DNA of 64,000 nt, from assembly GCA_030145845.1 (NCBI GenBank), contig JAIXHJ010000014.1, forward strand, positions 1 through 64,000, in the 5' to 3' direction. The DNA comes from Pseudomonadota bacterium (GTDB lineage: Bacteria; Pseudomonadota; Gammaproteobacteria; Pseudomonadales; Oceanobacteraceae). Below, one piece after another: positions 27,424-35,061 of this stretch. Within the stretch, counting starts at the first letter, position 1. Every line of letters begins with the position of its first letter. The position numbers and the translations under genes were made by a program. The notes beneath the pieces were generated by a model. That model was not told the DNA's origin, ran no database searches, and worked only from the letters and a program-made list of their open reading frames with translations.

Positions 27424-27459
27424 TATCCGGTAATTTATCCGGAACAGCAGGAGAGAAAC

Positions 27460-27840
27460 ATGGCTTTAACAAAAGAAGATCTGCTGGCTGAAGCCCGCAA
27501 TTCCGTCAACCCGGTCAGCTGTGATGACGCAGAAACCCTGCTGTCGGGTGGCGCTGTGGTGCTGGATGTACGCGAGCCGGCTGAATTTGAACTGGGTCAT
27601 CTGCCGGGTGCGGTTAACGTCCCCCGTGGCGTGCTGGAATTCCGTGTCGGTGATCATCCGGCGCTGACCAATCCAGAGGCCGAGATTCTGCTGTACTGCA
27701 AAAACGGTGGCCGCAGCACGCTGGCGGCCCATACCCTGAAACAGATGGGTTTTGACCATGTGAAAATGCTGACCGGTGGTTTTGATGGCTGGTCCGGTGC
27801 GGTTCACAAAGTGGAAGTTGACCCAAGCGTCTACCAGTGA
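27460..27840 (+). CDS. Single-domain rhodanese sulfurtransferase
   Basis: This 126-residue rhodanese domain has the strand VVLDVREPAEFELGHLPGAVNV and the active-site loop CKNGGRS, with catalytic Cys in a six-residue loop. Such proteins move sulfane sulfur between thiols. No signal peptide is seen, so it is cytoplasmic. ATG 27460 was chosen over the upstream open frame because CAGGAG lies just before it and the domain starts there. The next gene begins 8 bp after the stop. With the FisR-like regulator and the persulfide-dioxygenase-like protein it suggests sulfane-sulfur metabolism. Confidence 0.93.
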   Translation: MALTKEDLLAEARNSVNPVSCDDAETLLSGGAVVLDVREPAEFELGHLPGAVNVPRGVLEFRVGDHPALTNPEAEILLYCKNGGRSTLAAHTLKQMGFDHVKMLTGGFDGWSGAVHKVEVDPSVYQ

Positions 27841-27848
27841 GGTGTCCC

Positions 27849-28397
27849 ATGCGCAGACTGTTACTGACTCTGGCTGTGCTCGCAGCCCTGCCTGTTCAGG
27901 CAGAAGATACTGAAGCACTCACCGCCGAAGCCCGTATGCAGGCTAAAGCGCTGGGAACCCAGTTGATGGGTGTACTGAAGAAAAGCATTGAACAGGACGG
28001 ACCGGAAGCGGCTATTGCCGTCTGTAATACCCAGGCTCCGGAAATTGCTTCCGCCCTGAGTAAGGATGGCTGGCATGTTGCCCGCACGTCGCTGAAAATC
28101 CGTAATCCGGAAAACCAGCCGGACGCGTGGGAAAAGCAGACGCTGAAAGAATTTGAAGCGCGTAAGCAGGCCGGTGAAGACCCGAAAATGCTGGAGGCCA
28201 CCACGGTGGCAGACGGTGAATTCCGTTATATGAAAGCCATTCCGACCGCCGGGCTGTGCGTGACCTGTCACGGTGTGGCCTTGTCAGAACCGGTGACAGC
28301 GCGGCTGGCGGAGCTGTATCCGCAGGATAAGGCGCGTGGCTTCAATGTCGGCGATCTGCGCGGTGCTTTCACCATCCGTAAAACCCTGCAGGACTGA
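27849..28397 (+). CDS. Periplasmic DUF3365 (Tll0287-like) c-type haem protein
   Basis: This 182-residue protein has a signal peptide (MRRLLLTLAVLAALPVQA) and a DUF3365 domain with AVCNTQAPEIASALS and the c-type haem site CVTCHG near residues 138-143. Such domains act as redox or gas-sensing haem modules; here it stands alone, without a kinase or chemoreceptor part. An upstream GTG (27837) overlaps the rhodanese stop, but ATG 27849 gives a proper signal peptide and a GAGGTG ribosome-binding site. It is 3 bp before the OsmC-like gene. Redox partner unknown. Confidence 0.85.
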   Translation: MRRLLLTLAVLAALPVQAEDTEALTAEARMQAKALGTQLMGVLKKSIEQDGPEAAIAVCNTQAPEIASALSKDGWHVARTSLKIRNPENQPDAWEKQTLKEFEARKQAGEDPKMLEATTVADGEFRYMKAIPTAGLCVTCHGVALSEPVTARLAELYPQDKARGFNVGDLRGAFTIRKTLQD

Positions 28398-28400
28398 GTT

Positions 28401-28838
28401 ATGGCCGATCACGTTATCAATGTTCAGTGGCATAAGGCGGGTGACTTCTCCCATGAGGGGTTTGAACGCCGCCACACTATTGCCTTTCAGCCTGATGTCA
28501 GTATCGACGCTGGTGGTGCCGGTAATACCTTCGGTGCTGATCCGGAACAGATGCTGGCAGCGGCCATGGCCAGCTGCCATATGCAGACTTTTCTTGCGCT
28601 GGCGGCGAAGAAACGCCTGACGGTGGAGTCGTATGAAGATTCTGCCTCGGCAGAACTGGAACAGCGGGAGGACGGCAAGTTCTGGGTCTGCCGTCTGGTG
28701 CTGACCCCGAAAGCTGTTTTCAGTGGTGCGAAAATCCCGGATGAAGAGGCCATCCGGGCAATGCATGACAAAGCACATCAGCATTGTTTTATCGCCAATT
28801 CCGTGACCAGCGACGTGGTGGTTAATCCACGTTTCTGA
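28401..28838 (+). CDS. OsmC-family thiol peroxidase-like protein
   Basis: This 145-residue protein has the OsmC/Ohr fold, with two redox cysteines in the expected places: ASCHMQTF (about residue 59) and HQHCFIANS (about residue 127). OsmC proteins reduce organic hydroperoxides and some may act on persulfides. It is translated directly after the haem protein and closed by a terminator, so rhodanese, haem protein and OsmC form one unit. Confidence 0.9.
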   Translation: MADHVINVQWHKAGDFSHEGFERRHTIAFQPDVSIDAGGAGNTFGADPEQMLAAAMASCHMQTFLALAAKKRLTVESYEDSASAELEQREDGKFWVCRLVLTPKAVFSGAKIPDEEAIRAMHDKAHQHCFIANSVTSDVVVNPRF

Positions 28839-28845
28839 CCTTCCG

Positions 28846-28883
28846 GCCGGTGGCTGTATGGCTGCCGGCTTCCTCTTTTTTTG
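28846..28883 (+). terminator. Terminator after the OsmC-like gene
   Basis: GCCGG (28846-28850) pairs with CCGGC (28865-28869) in a larger stem, followed by TTCCTCTTTTTTT. It separates the sulfur/respiration block from the ion-channel gene. Confidence 0.75.
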
Positions 28884-28982
28884 CTCTCTTTTGCCTGAAC
28901 GTGGCCTGATCCCTGCCAGAGTGCTCCGTCTGGGTTAAGCTTAGGGGTATCAGCGGATAAGATTCAGGAGAAACCTGCGCGG

Positions 28983-29825
28983 ATGATTTTTTCACTGTCC
29001 AACGCAATCGGCCTTTCCGGCGTCGACCCGGCAGAAAACGAACGTGCCCGGCGTGCCGGACGTTATTTCGAATGGCCGATGATCGCCATTGCGCTGTGGA
29101 TTATGTTCGAGTGGTATCTGGAAGCCAGTACGAAGGAACCGCTGCAGTATGCTTATGTCACTGACTGGTTTCTGTGGACCTTCTTTCTGCTGGAAACCCT
29201 GGTCATCACCTCGCTGGTGGATGATAAAAAACGTTATCTGGCAACCAACTGGAGCAACCTGGTGATTGTGGTTGCCGGTTTCCCCATGCTGTGGGAATAC
29301 CTGCCTTATGCCGGTGGTCTGAGAGCGCTGCGGCTACTGGCGATGTTCACCATGCTGATGAATATGTCCGGCAGTTTTCAGAAAATTATGGGGCGTAATC
29401 ACCTCGGTCCGACGCTGATGGTGAGCTTCATTATTATCGTGATGGCCGGCACCCTGATGGCGGTGATCGATCCCAATATCAAAACCCCGCTGGATGGCAT
29501 CTGGTGGGCCTGGGTGACGGTGACCACCGTGGGCTACGGTGACATTGTTCCGGGCAGTAATGCCGGACGCCTGTTCGGCTCACTGCTGATACTGATGGGT
29601 ATCGGGCTGTTCTCTATGATGACCGCCAGCTTTTCTGCCTTCTTTATGCAGCAGGAAGAAGAAGATCTGTTTACCAAGGAACGCCGCCATGCCGAGCAGC
29701 TGGCAAGAATGGAAGAACGGATGGAACAGCTGGAGAAAAAGCTCGACCGCCTGTTAACCATTGCGCTGGAGGCGGAAAGGGTCCAGCTCGAACGAGGGCG
29801 GGACCCAGAGGCCGGTGAGCGCTGA
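28983..29825 (+). CDS. Potassium-channel-like ion transporter
   Basis: This 280-residue protein resembles bacterial voltage-gated K+ channels. It has a transmembrane voltage-sensor-like part with an arginine-bearing S4 helix (LRALRLLAMFTML), then a pore with selectivity filter TTVGYGD (about 180-186), and a cytoplasmic coiled coil (ERRHAEQLARMEERMEQLEKK, about 236-262) that may hold the tetramer together. It probably sits in the inner membrane. AGGAG precedes the ATG. The partner gene on the other strand ends 1 bp away. Confidence 0.88.
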   Translation: MIFSLSNAIGLSGVDPAENERARRAGRYFEWPMIAIALWIMFEWYLEASTKEPLQYAYVTDWFLWTFFLLETLVITSLVDDKKRYLATNWSNLVIVVAGFPMLWEYLPYAGGLRALRLLAMFTMLMNMSGSFQKIMGRNHLGPTLMVSFIIIVMAGTLMAVIDPNIKTPLDGIWWAWVTVTTVGYGDIVPGSNAGRLFGSLLILMGIGLFSMMTASFSAFFMQQEEEDLFTKERRHAEQLARMEERMEQLEKKLDRLLTIALEAERVQLERGRDPEAGER

Positions 29826-29826
29826 G

Positions 29827-30159
29827 TCAGTCGCTCTCAGCGGCGCAGTTAACGCACAGCGTGGTGTAGGGCACGGCCAGCAGACGCTGCTCGGCGATGG
29901 TGGCACCGCAGCGACTGCATTCACCGTAAATACCGGCGTCGATACGTTTCAGCGCCCGGTTAATCAGGTCAATTTCATGCTGGGCTTCACTGGCGATTTC
30001 GCGCAGTACATCGTCATTTTCCCGCTCCACCGCCTGCTCGGCAAAATCCGCTGACAGCGGCTCATCACGATGGCTGGCGTCGCGGGTGGTTTTACTGGCT
30101 CTGGCTTCAAGCGCCGCACGGCGCTCGGTCAGTTGTTGTCTGATCAGGCTGAGATCCAT
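29827..30159 (-). CDS. DksA/TraR-family C4 zinc-finger protein
   Basis: This 110-residue protein has an N-terminal helical coiled-coil part and a C4 zinc finger (CSRC...CVNC, about residues 81-105), typical of short DksA/TraR proteins that bind the secondary channel of RNA polymerase. It is shorter than DksA (151 residues). ATG 30159 (MDLSLIRQQ) was chosen because AAGGA lies 8 bases upstream; an ATG at 30174 has no such site. No neighbour suggests a special target. Confidence 0.87.
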   Translation of the reverse strand: MDLSLIRQQLTERRAALEARASKTTRDASHRDEPLSADFAEQAVERENDDVLREIASEAQHEIDLINRALKRIDAGIYGECSRCGATIAEQRLLAVPYTTLCVNCAAESD

Positions 30160-30378
30160 AGTTTTATCCTTCATTATTGTGCTTTGTCAGGCTATGCCTG
30201 TGGATGCGGGTATGCATTGATATGCGTCACACCTTAACTGCAATCGCTCCGGTAAAACGGTTGCTGAAACACAGTGGCCGGCAGACTGGAAATCTGACAC
30301 CTCTTATCTGCTCACTGCCTATACTGAAACAATCTGCCGTTGCGCAGTGCCTTAATGAGAGAAGTCCGGGAAATTGTT

Positions 30379-31503
30379 ATGCATGAACCTGCCGTACTGA
30401 AAGATCCATACCGCCTGCTGGGCACTCCCATGCACTTTATCGGGCGTCTGGAGCATCTGTACCGTGTGCTCAGGGAACAGTTTGAAGGCATCCAGCGGTT
30501 CGCCATTGCCTTGTATGATGGTGAAGAAGACCGGCTGTCGACCTTTATTTATGAAAGTGAGGAGTCTTCGCCGCTGCTGGGGTATGCGGTGCAGCTGTCT
30601 GATGTACCGTCGCTGCAGTCGCTGGCCGAAAGCGGCGCCTTGCGCGTCGTGCCGGACATGCGCATTTTCCGCAGTGAAGCTACCTCATCGCACAGCCAGG
30701 CGCTGCTCAGTCAGGGTTACCGCTCCAGTTTCACCATGCCGCTGCTGCACGATAATCGCCTGCTGGGATTTCTGTTCCTTAATTCGTCCCATCTGGATTA
30801 TTTCGATGCCGCTAAACTGGCGTACTGCAATCTGTGGGGTCATCTGGTTGGTCAGCTGCTGGCCCGTGAGCAGGAAGATGTGGCGAAAATGCAGGCGCTG
30901 GTGCACTTTGCCACCGATGTCACCGGCCGCCGTTCAGTGGAGACCGATGCGCACGTGCGCCGTATGGCCGCCTACGCCCGTCTGATTGCGCGTGATCTGC
31001 AGCAGCAGTGGCAGCTGACGGATGCCTTTATTGAATATCTGGCGTTGTTTGCGCCGCTGCATGACATCGGCAAAATCGCTATCCCCGATCATATTCTGCA
31101 TAAACCCGGCCCGCTGACCGAGGCAGAATTTGCCACCATGAAGCAGCATGTCTCCATCGGGCGTGATATTGCCGATCAGGCGATCCGGCATTTTTCACTG
31201 GGGGATATGGAGCATGGCGATATGCTGCGCAATATCATCCAGTTCCATCACGAAAAGCTGAACGGCAATGGTTATCTGGGGGCGAGTGGTAATGAGATTC
31301 CGCTGGAAGCGCGCATTATTGCGGTGGCGGATATTCTTGACGCACTGCTGAATCAGCGCAGTTACAAGGAAGCCTGGCCGCTGGAGCAGGTGTTGCCGGA
31401 AATGCAGCGTATGGCAGACAGCCATGATGTGGATAAAGCCTGTGTCGATGCCCTGCTGCGTCACCAGACACAGATTGCAGAGATTCAGCGCCGCTATCCG
31501 TAG
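30379..31503 (+). CDS. GAF/HD-GYP domain protein, putative c-di-GMP phosphodiesterase
   Basis: This 374-residue protein has a GAF-like N-terminal half (about 15-165) and an HD-GYP domain (about 175-370). The catalytic HD pair (LHDIGKIAIPDHIL, residues 228-229) and the HHEKLNGNGY motif (290-299) are present, but the final Pro of GYP is Leu300. HD-GYP proteins degrade c-di-GMP; the changed residue may alter partner contacts, but metal ligands look intact. The start is uncertain: ATG 30379 or ATG 30355; neither has a strong ribosome-binding site. No membrane helix is seen. Confidence 0.9.
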   Translation: MHEPAVLKDPYRLLGTPMHFIGRLEHLYRVLREQFEGIQRFAIALYDGEEDRLSTFIYESEESSPLLGYAVQLSDVPSLQSLAESGALRVVPDMRIFRSEATSSHSQALLSQGYRSSFTMPLLHDNRLLGFLFLNSSHLDYFDAAKLAYCNLWGHLVGQLLAREQEDVAKMQALVHFATDVTGRRSVETDAHVRRMAAYARLIARDLQQQWQLTDAFIEYLALFAPLHDIGKIAIPDHILHKPGPLTEAEFATMKQHVSIGRDIADQAIRHFSLGDMEHGDMLRNIIQFHHEKLNGNGYLGASGNEIPLEARIIAVADILDALLNQRSYKEAWPLEQVLPEMQRMADSHDVDKACVDALLRHQTQIAEIQRRYP

Positions 31504-31528
31504 GACGGCAGCGCCGGCAGTCAGGCGA

Positions 31529-31954
31529 TCAGGAAGCCTTGTCCAGCAGGTGAATGGCCAGACGGACAAAATCCTGCGAGGTCAGCAGACCGGTCAGACG
31601 ATTATTATCGTCGGCAACCAGCAGACAGCCCTGGCGTTTGGCCCGCAGCAGCTGGCCGGCCTCGGTCAGTGGCATATCTTCAGGAACAGTCAGCACATCG
31701 GTTTTCATGCACTGTTTCAGTGGGGTTTTCGCCAGATATGCCGACAGGTTATGGGCACCGAATTTGTCGGTGATACGGAAGGCTTCCGCCAGAAATTCCT
31801 TCTGGCTGATCAAGCCGGCGATGGTGCCGTCTTCCTCAACCACCGGGATATGGCGGATCTGATGTTGGCCCATGGTTTGTTCAGCATTCTGTAACGTATC
31901 GTCCGGTCTGTGCGTCAGCAGATCGCGCATCATCAGGTCTCTGACCAGTTTCAT
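31529..31954 (-). CDS. Two-CBS-domain protein
   Basis: This 141-residue protein consists of two CBS domains (about 5-60 and 80-138; IRHIPVVEEDGTIAGLIS and GCLLVADDNNRLTGLLT are typical). CBS pairs bind adenine nucleotides and act as energy sensors. It stands alone, convergent with the HD-GYP gene and divergent from the ComFB gene. AGGAA precedes the ATG. Target unknown. Confidence 0.92.
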   Translation of the reverse strand: MKLVRDLMMRDLLTHRPDDTLQNAEQTMGQHQIRHIPVVEEDGTIAGLISQKEFLAEAFRITDKFGAHNLSAYLAKTPLKQCMKTDVLTVPEDMPLTEAGQLLRAKRQGCLLVADDNNRLTGLLTSQDFVRLAIHLLDKAS

Positions 31955-32095
31955 AATTCCTGTTCCTGGTATGAATGGTTATTCAGAACTTTCCTGCAGC
32001 CCAGTGCATGCACTGAGTTATTCAGAGGCTCCTCAACAAGTAAAGCAGGAAATCGGCGAAGTGCTATGCTGGAAATAAGGATCCGGAGGACGACG

Positions 32096-32380
32096 ATGAG
32101 TATTAATAACAATATCCGCAATTATTACGAGCAACTGGTTGCTGAAGAGATTCACCGTGCACTGGCTGACCGCAGTCCACAGCCGGATATGGGCTATATG
32201 GCGGATATAGCCTGTGTGGCCCTGAATCGCCTGCCACCACGTTATATCCGTTTTGAAGTGGATATGGCCTTTTATATGACACCTGACGAGCTGGCGGCGA
32301 TTTCTGCATCGGTCAGAAACACCGTGAGTGAGGCCATCAGTTTTGTCGATCAGCACGGGCGTGACGGGCAGGAAACCTGA
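32096..32380 (+). CDS. ComFB-family protein
   Basis: This 94-residue protein matches the late-competence ComFB family: YYEQLVAEEIHRAL, then ADIACVALNRLPPRYIRFEVDMAF, the conserved core. ComFB-type proteins have recently been described as c-di-GMP receptors in cyanobacteria and other bacteria, which fits its setting near HD-GYP and GGDEF/EAL genes. A strong GGAGGA ribosome-binding site lies 5 bases before ATG 32096; the open frame to 31910 is not used. No competence genes are nearby. Confidence 0.85.
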   Translation: MSINNNIRNYYEQLVAEEIHRALADRSPQPDMGYMADIACVALNRLPPRYIRFEVDMAFYMTPDELAAISASVRNTVSEAISFVDQHGRDGQET

Positions 32381-32408
32381 GCAGCCGGCGGGGGTGAACT
32401 GCAGAAGT

Positions 32409-32425
32409 CTTTACAAAGTGTAAAG
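32409..32425. promoter_or_regulatory. Palindrome CTTTAC-N5-GTAAAG upstream of the response regulator
   Basis: CTTTACAAAGTGTAAAG is a perfect inverted repeat with a 5-nt centre, 70 bp before cpxR. The GTAAA half resembles the CpxR half-site, but E. coli sites are direct repeats (GTAAA-N5-GTAAA). An autoregulatory operator is likely from position. Confidence 0.55.
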
Positions 32426-32494
32426 AAACGGCCAGCTGCTTGAAACTAAAGCGCTTTTTCTTCGACACTTGGCCAGTTACTCAGGGAGACCACC

Positions 32495-33190
32495 ATGAAT
32501 CTGTTATTAATTGATGATGATCAGGAACTGTGCGCGTTACTGGCACGCTATCTGGAACGTGAACTGTTCCGGGTAACGGCTGTGCATACTGCTCAGGCCG
32601 GTCTTGATGAAGCATTGTCAGGGAAATACCAGGCGGTGGTTCTGGACATCATGCTGCCCGGGGGGGATGGTCTGGAAATTCTGCGTACCATCCGTCAGCG
32701 CAGCGATCTGCCGGTCGTTATGCTGACGGCGAAAGGCGAAGAAATGGACCGTATCCGTGGGCTGGAAATCGGTGCTGATGATTATCTGCCGAAGCCCTGT
32801 AACCCGCGGGAGCTGTCTGCCCGTCTGCGTTCTGTTCTGCGCCGTGGCCGTTCCGGTGATATTACCGAGGCCAGCATCTGCCTGGATGAGCTGCAGATCA
32901 ACCTTGATCAGCATGAGGTACTGCGTGACGGTGACCCGATGGATCTGACGGTAACCGAATTCAATATTCTCACGGTGCTGGCCCGTGACGCCGGCAAAGT
33001 GGTGGAAAAAAACCGTCTGGCGGAACAGTCACTGCAGCGCTCACTGACCCTGTTCGACCGCAGTCTGGATATGCACCTGAGCAATCTGCGTAAGAAACTC
33101 GGACCGAACCGGCAGGGTGATCCACGTATCCGCACTGTGCGGGGCGTCGGTTATATGTATACTCCGGAACAGGATGCTGCACAGGCCTGA
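32495..33190 (+). CDS. CpxR-like response regulator
   Basis: This 231-residue OmpR-family regulator has a receiver domain (about 1-115; acidic pocket LIDDD, phospho-acceptor Asp in VLDIMLPGGDG, Lys in LPKPCNPREL) and a winged-helix DNA-binding domain (about 130-225; RSLTLFDRSLDMHLSNLRKK, RTVRGVGYMY). The MNLLLIDDDQELCALL start is typical of CpxR. GGGAGA precedes the ATG. It is followed by its kinase after 3 bp. Confidence 0.93.
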   Translation: MNLLLIDDDQELCALLARYLERELFRVTAVHTAQAGLDEALSGKYQAVVLDIMLPGGDGLEILRTIRQRSDLPVVMLTAKGEEMDRIRGLEIGADDYLPKPCNPRELSARLRSVLRRGRSGDITEASICLDELQINLDQHEVLRDGDPMDLTVTEFNILTVLARDAGKVVEKNRLAEQSLQRSLTLFDRSLDMHLSNLRKKLGPNRQGDPRIRTVRGVGYMYTPEQDAAQA

Positions 33191-33193
33191 TAC

Positions 33194-34546
33194 GTGCGTG
33201 GAATTTTTGTCCGGATTTATCTGGCATTTCTCTTTACCAGTCTGGCCGCCACACTGGTCACACTGGTGCTGGCGATCTATTACCGTCAGTGGTCAAACGA
33301 CTCCGTTAACCTGATTGCCCCGTCGGGCGGGTATATTTCTGCCGCTGAGCTGATGTTGCAGCGCGGCGGTGATCCGTTGTTAATCGAGTGGCTGGAAACC
33401 TTCAGCCGTCATCCCAGTGTGAACGCTTACGTTTTTGACGATCAGGGCATCAGTCTGTTGGCGGATGTGCCGCAGGCGGTGACGGATTACGCCTTTACCT
33501 CCGATTCCTATCAGGCGCGGGTCAATCCGCTGGGGCAGAGTGAGATACTGGTAAAGGCACCGATCACCAGCCTCGATGGCCGGGTCTATCTGCTGGTGGT
33601 GGAATTCCTGCATCCGCTGGCGGTTTTCAATCTGCCGGCCTATCTGGCCTGGGGCTTTGTCTCGTCGCTGGCTCTGTTTGCCGTGCTGGGCTTTTTCCTT
33701 TCCCGTTATCTGATGCATCCGCTGCTGTCATTACGGCGCAGTGTCAAAGCCTTTGCTGACGGCAAATGGCCGGTCAGTATTGCGCCGGACGTGCTCAGCC
33801 GGCGCGATGAAATCGGTGAGCTGGGGCGGGAGTTTGACCAGATGGCAACCCGGCTGGAACGCCTGATTTCCGATCAGCGGCAGCTGCTGCGGGATGTGTC
33901 GCATGAACTGCGTTCCCCGCTGGCGCGTTCGGCGGTGGCGCTGGAACTTGCCCGCCTGGATGCGCCCCAGCCGCAGCTCGAATATCTGGACCGGATTGAA
34001 CTGGAAACCCAGCGCCTGAATGAGCTGATTGAAGACCTGCTCAGCATGGCGCGGCTGGAAACGGTGCAGGATCACAGCCATTGGCAAAGGTACCGTTGTT
34101 CTGAACTGCTGGCCGGTATTATCGACGATGCCCGCTTTGAACGGCCGGACAGTCATTTCAGTCTGGCCATCAGCGACGACTGCTGTGTGCTGGCGGATGA
34201 CCGTCTGCTGCGCTCGGCCCTGGAAAATATTGTCCGTAATGCCGTGCTGCATACCCGACCGGGAACGGATGTTGAACTGCGGCTGGAAAAACAGCCGGGC
34301 TGGGCGCATATCCTGATCCGTGATCATGGCCCGGGTGTGCCGGCCCATATGCTGGAAGATCTGTTACGGCCTTTTGTCCGCAGCGAAGAAGCACGTCAGC
34401 GACTGAACAGTGGCCACCGCGGTTTTGGTCTCGGACTGGCCATTGCCGACCGCGTCATTCTCCACCATGGCGGTACCCTGACGCTTGCCAATCATCCGTC
34501 CGGCGGCCTGGAAGTAAGTGTACGCTTACCTCTGGCGTCAGAGTGA
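33194..34546 (+). CDS. CpxA-like sensor histidine kinase
   Basis: This 450-residue kinase has an N-terminal membrane helix (RIYLAFLFTSLAATLVTLVLAIYY), a periplasmic region (about 35-140), a second helix (LAWGFVSSLALFAVLGFFLS), a HAMP domain, the phosphorylation box RDVSHELRSPLARS and an ATPase domain with DHGPGVP and GFGLGLAIADRV. The start codon is GTG 33194, 3 bp after the regulator. It senses envelope signals and phosphorylates the CpxR-like partner. The periplasmic domain differs too much to name its signal. Confidence 0.93.
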   Translation: MRGIFVRIYLAFLFTSLAATLVTLVLAIYYRQWSNDSVNLIAPSGGYISAAELMLQRGGDPLLIEWLETFSRHPSVNAYVFDDQGISLLADVPQAVTDYAFTSDSYQARVNPLGQSEILVKAPITSLDGRVYLLVVEFLHPLAVFNLPAYLAWGFVSSLALFAVLGFFLSRYLMHPLLSLRRSVKAFADGKWPVSIAPDVLSRRDEIGELGREFDQMATRLERLISDQRQLLRDVSHELRSPLARSAVALELARLDAPQPQLEYLDRIELETQRLNELIEDLLSMARLETVQDHSHWQRYRCSELLAGIIDDARFERPDSHFSLAISDDCCVLADDRLLRSALENIVRNAVLHTRPGTDVELRLEKQPGWAHILIRDHGPGVPAHMLEDLLRPFVRSEEARQRLNSGHRGFGLGLAIADRVILHHGGTLTLANHPSGGLEVSVRLPLASE

Positions 34547-34620
34547 CCGGTGTCATGCGGGATTTACGCTGGGTTTACCGGTCTGGGCTTGGGAGAGTCG
34601 GGCCGGGCAGCTACAATCTG

Positions 34621-34992
34621 ATGAGTGAATCATGGGGTATGTGCGTGCGTTCAGGTCTGTTTATCATTATCTGCTGCGTTTTATCTGCCGGGGCTTATGC
34701 TGAGCCGGATCTGGCCGGTGCAGACCTGCCCGAACCACAGCGCAGGGCTGAACCTGTACACCCCGGCCTGCAGCTGGAATGGAATAACAGCCGCCCGGAA
34801 CAGCGGGAAGCGCTCGATCATTTTTACCGCTCACTGGAACGGGCCCCGGATCGTCAGCAGAGCGCCCGTCAACTGGAGCGTGAAGAACATCTGCAGCGTC
34901 TGCGCAGTATGTCGCCTGAGCAGCGCCAGCAGCATTTCACTAACTTCCAGAAACAACTGCCACCACCGCCTCCGCCACCACCGGTACGATGA
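34621..34992 (+). CDS. Small periplasmic protein linked to the Cpx-like system
   Basis: About 123 residues with a signal peptide (GLFIIICCVLSAGAYA) and a helical, charged body: NSRPEQREALDHFYRSL, then LRSMSPEQRQQHFTNF, a pattern like the DUF3106 family or the LTxxQ repeats of Spy/CpxP. It ends in an eight-proline run. The frame is open from 34543, but the signal peptide supports ATG 34621 or 34639. Its place after the kinase gene suggests a regulator of the sensor, as CpxP is in E. coli; this is inference. Confidence 0.65.
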   Translation: MSESWGMCVRSGLFIIICCVLSAGAYAEPDLAGADLPEPQRRAEPVHPGLQLEWNNSRPEQREALDHFYRSLERAPDRQQSARQLEREEHLQRLRSMSPEQRQQHFTNFQKQLPPPPPPPPVR

Positions 34993-35061
34993 TACCGTTT
35001 CTCTCGTCATAACCGGCAGCAGCCAGTAGAATCCCGCCAACAGTGAAAGACGGACGGGGTT

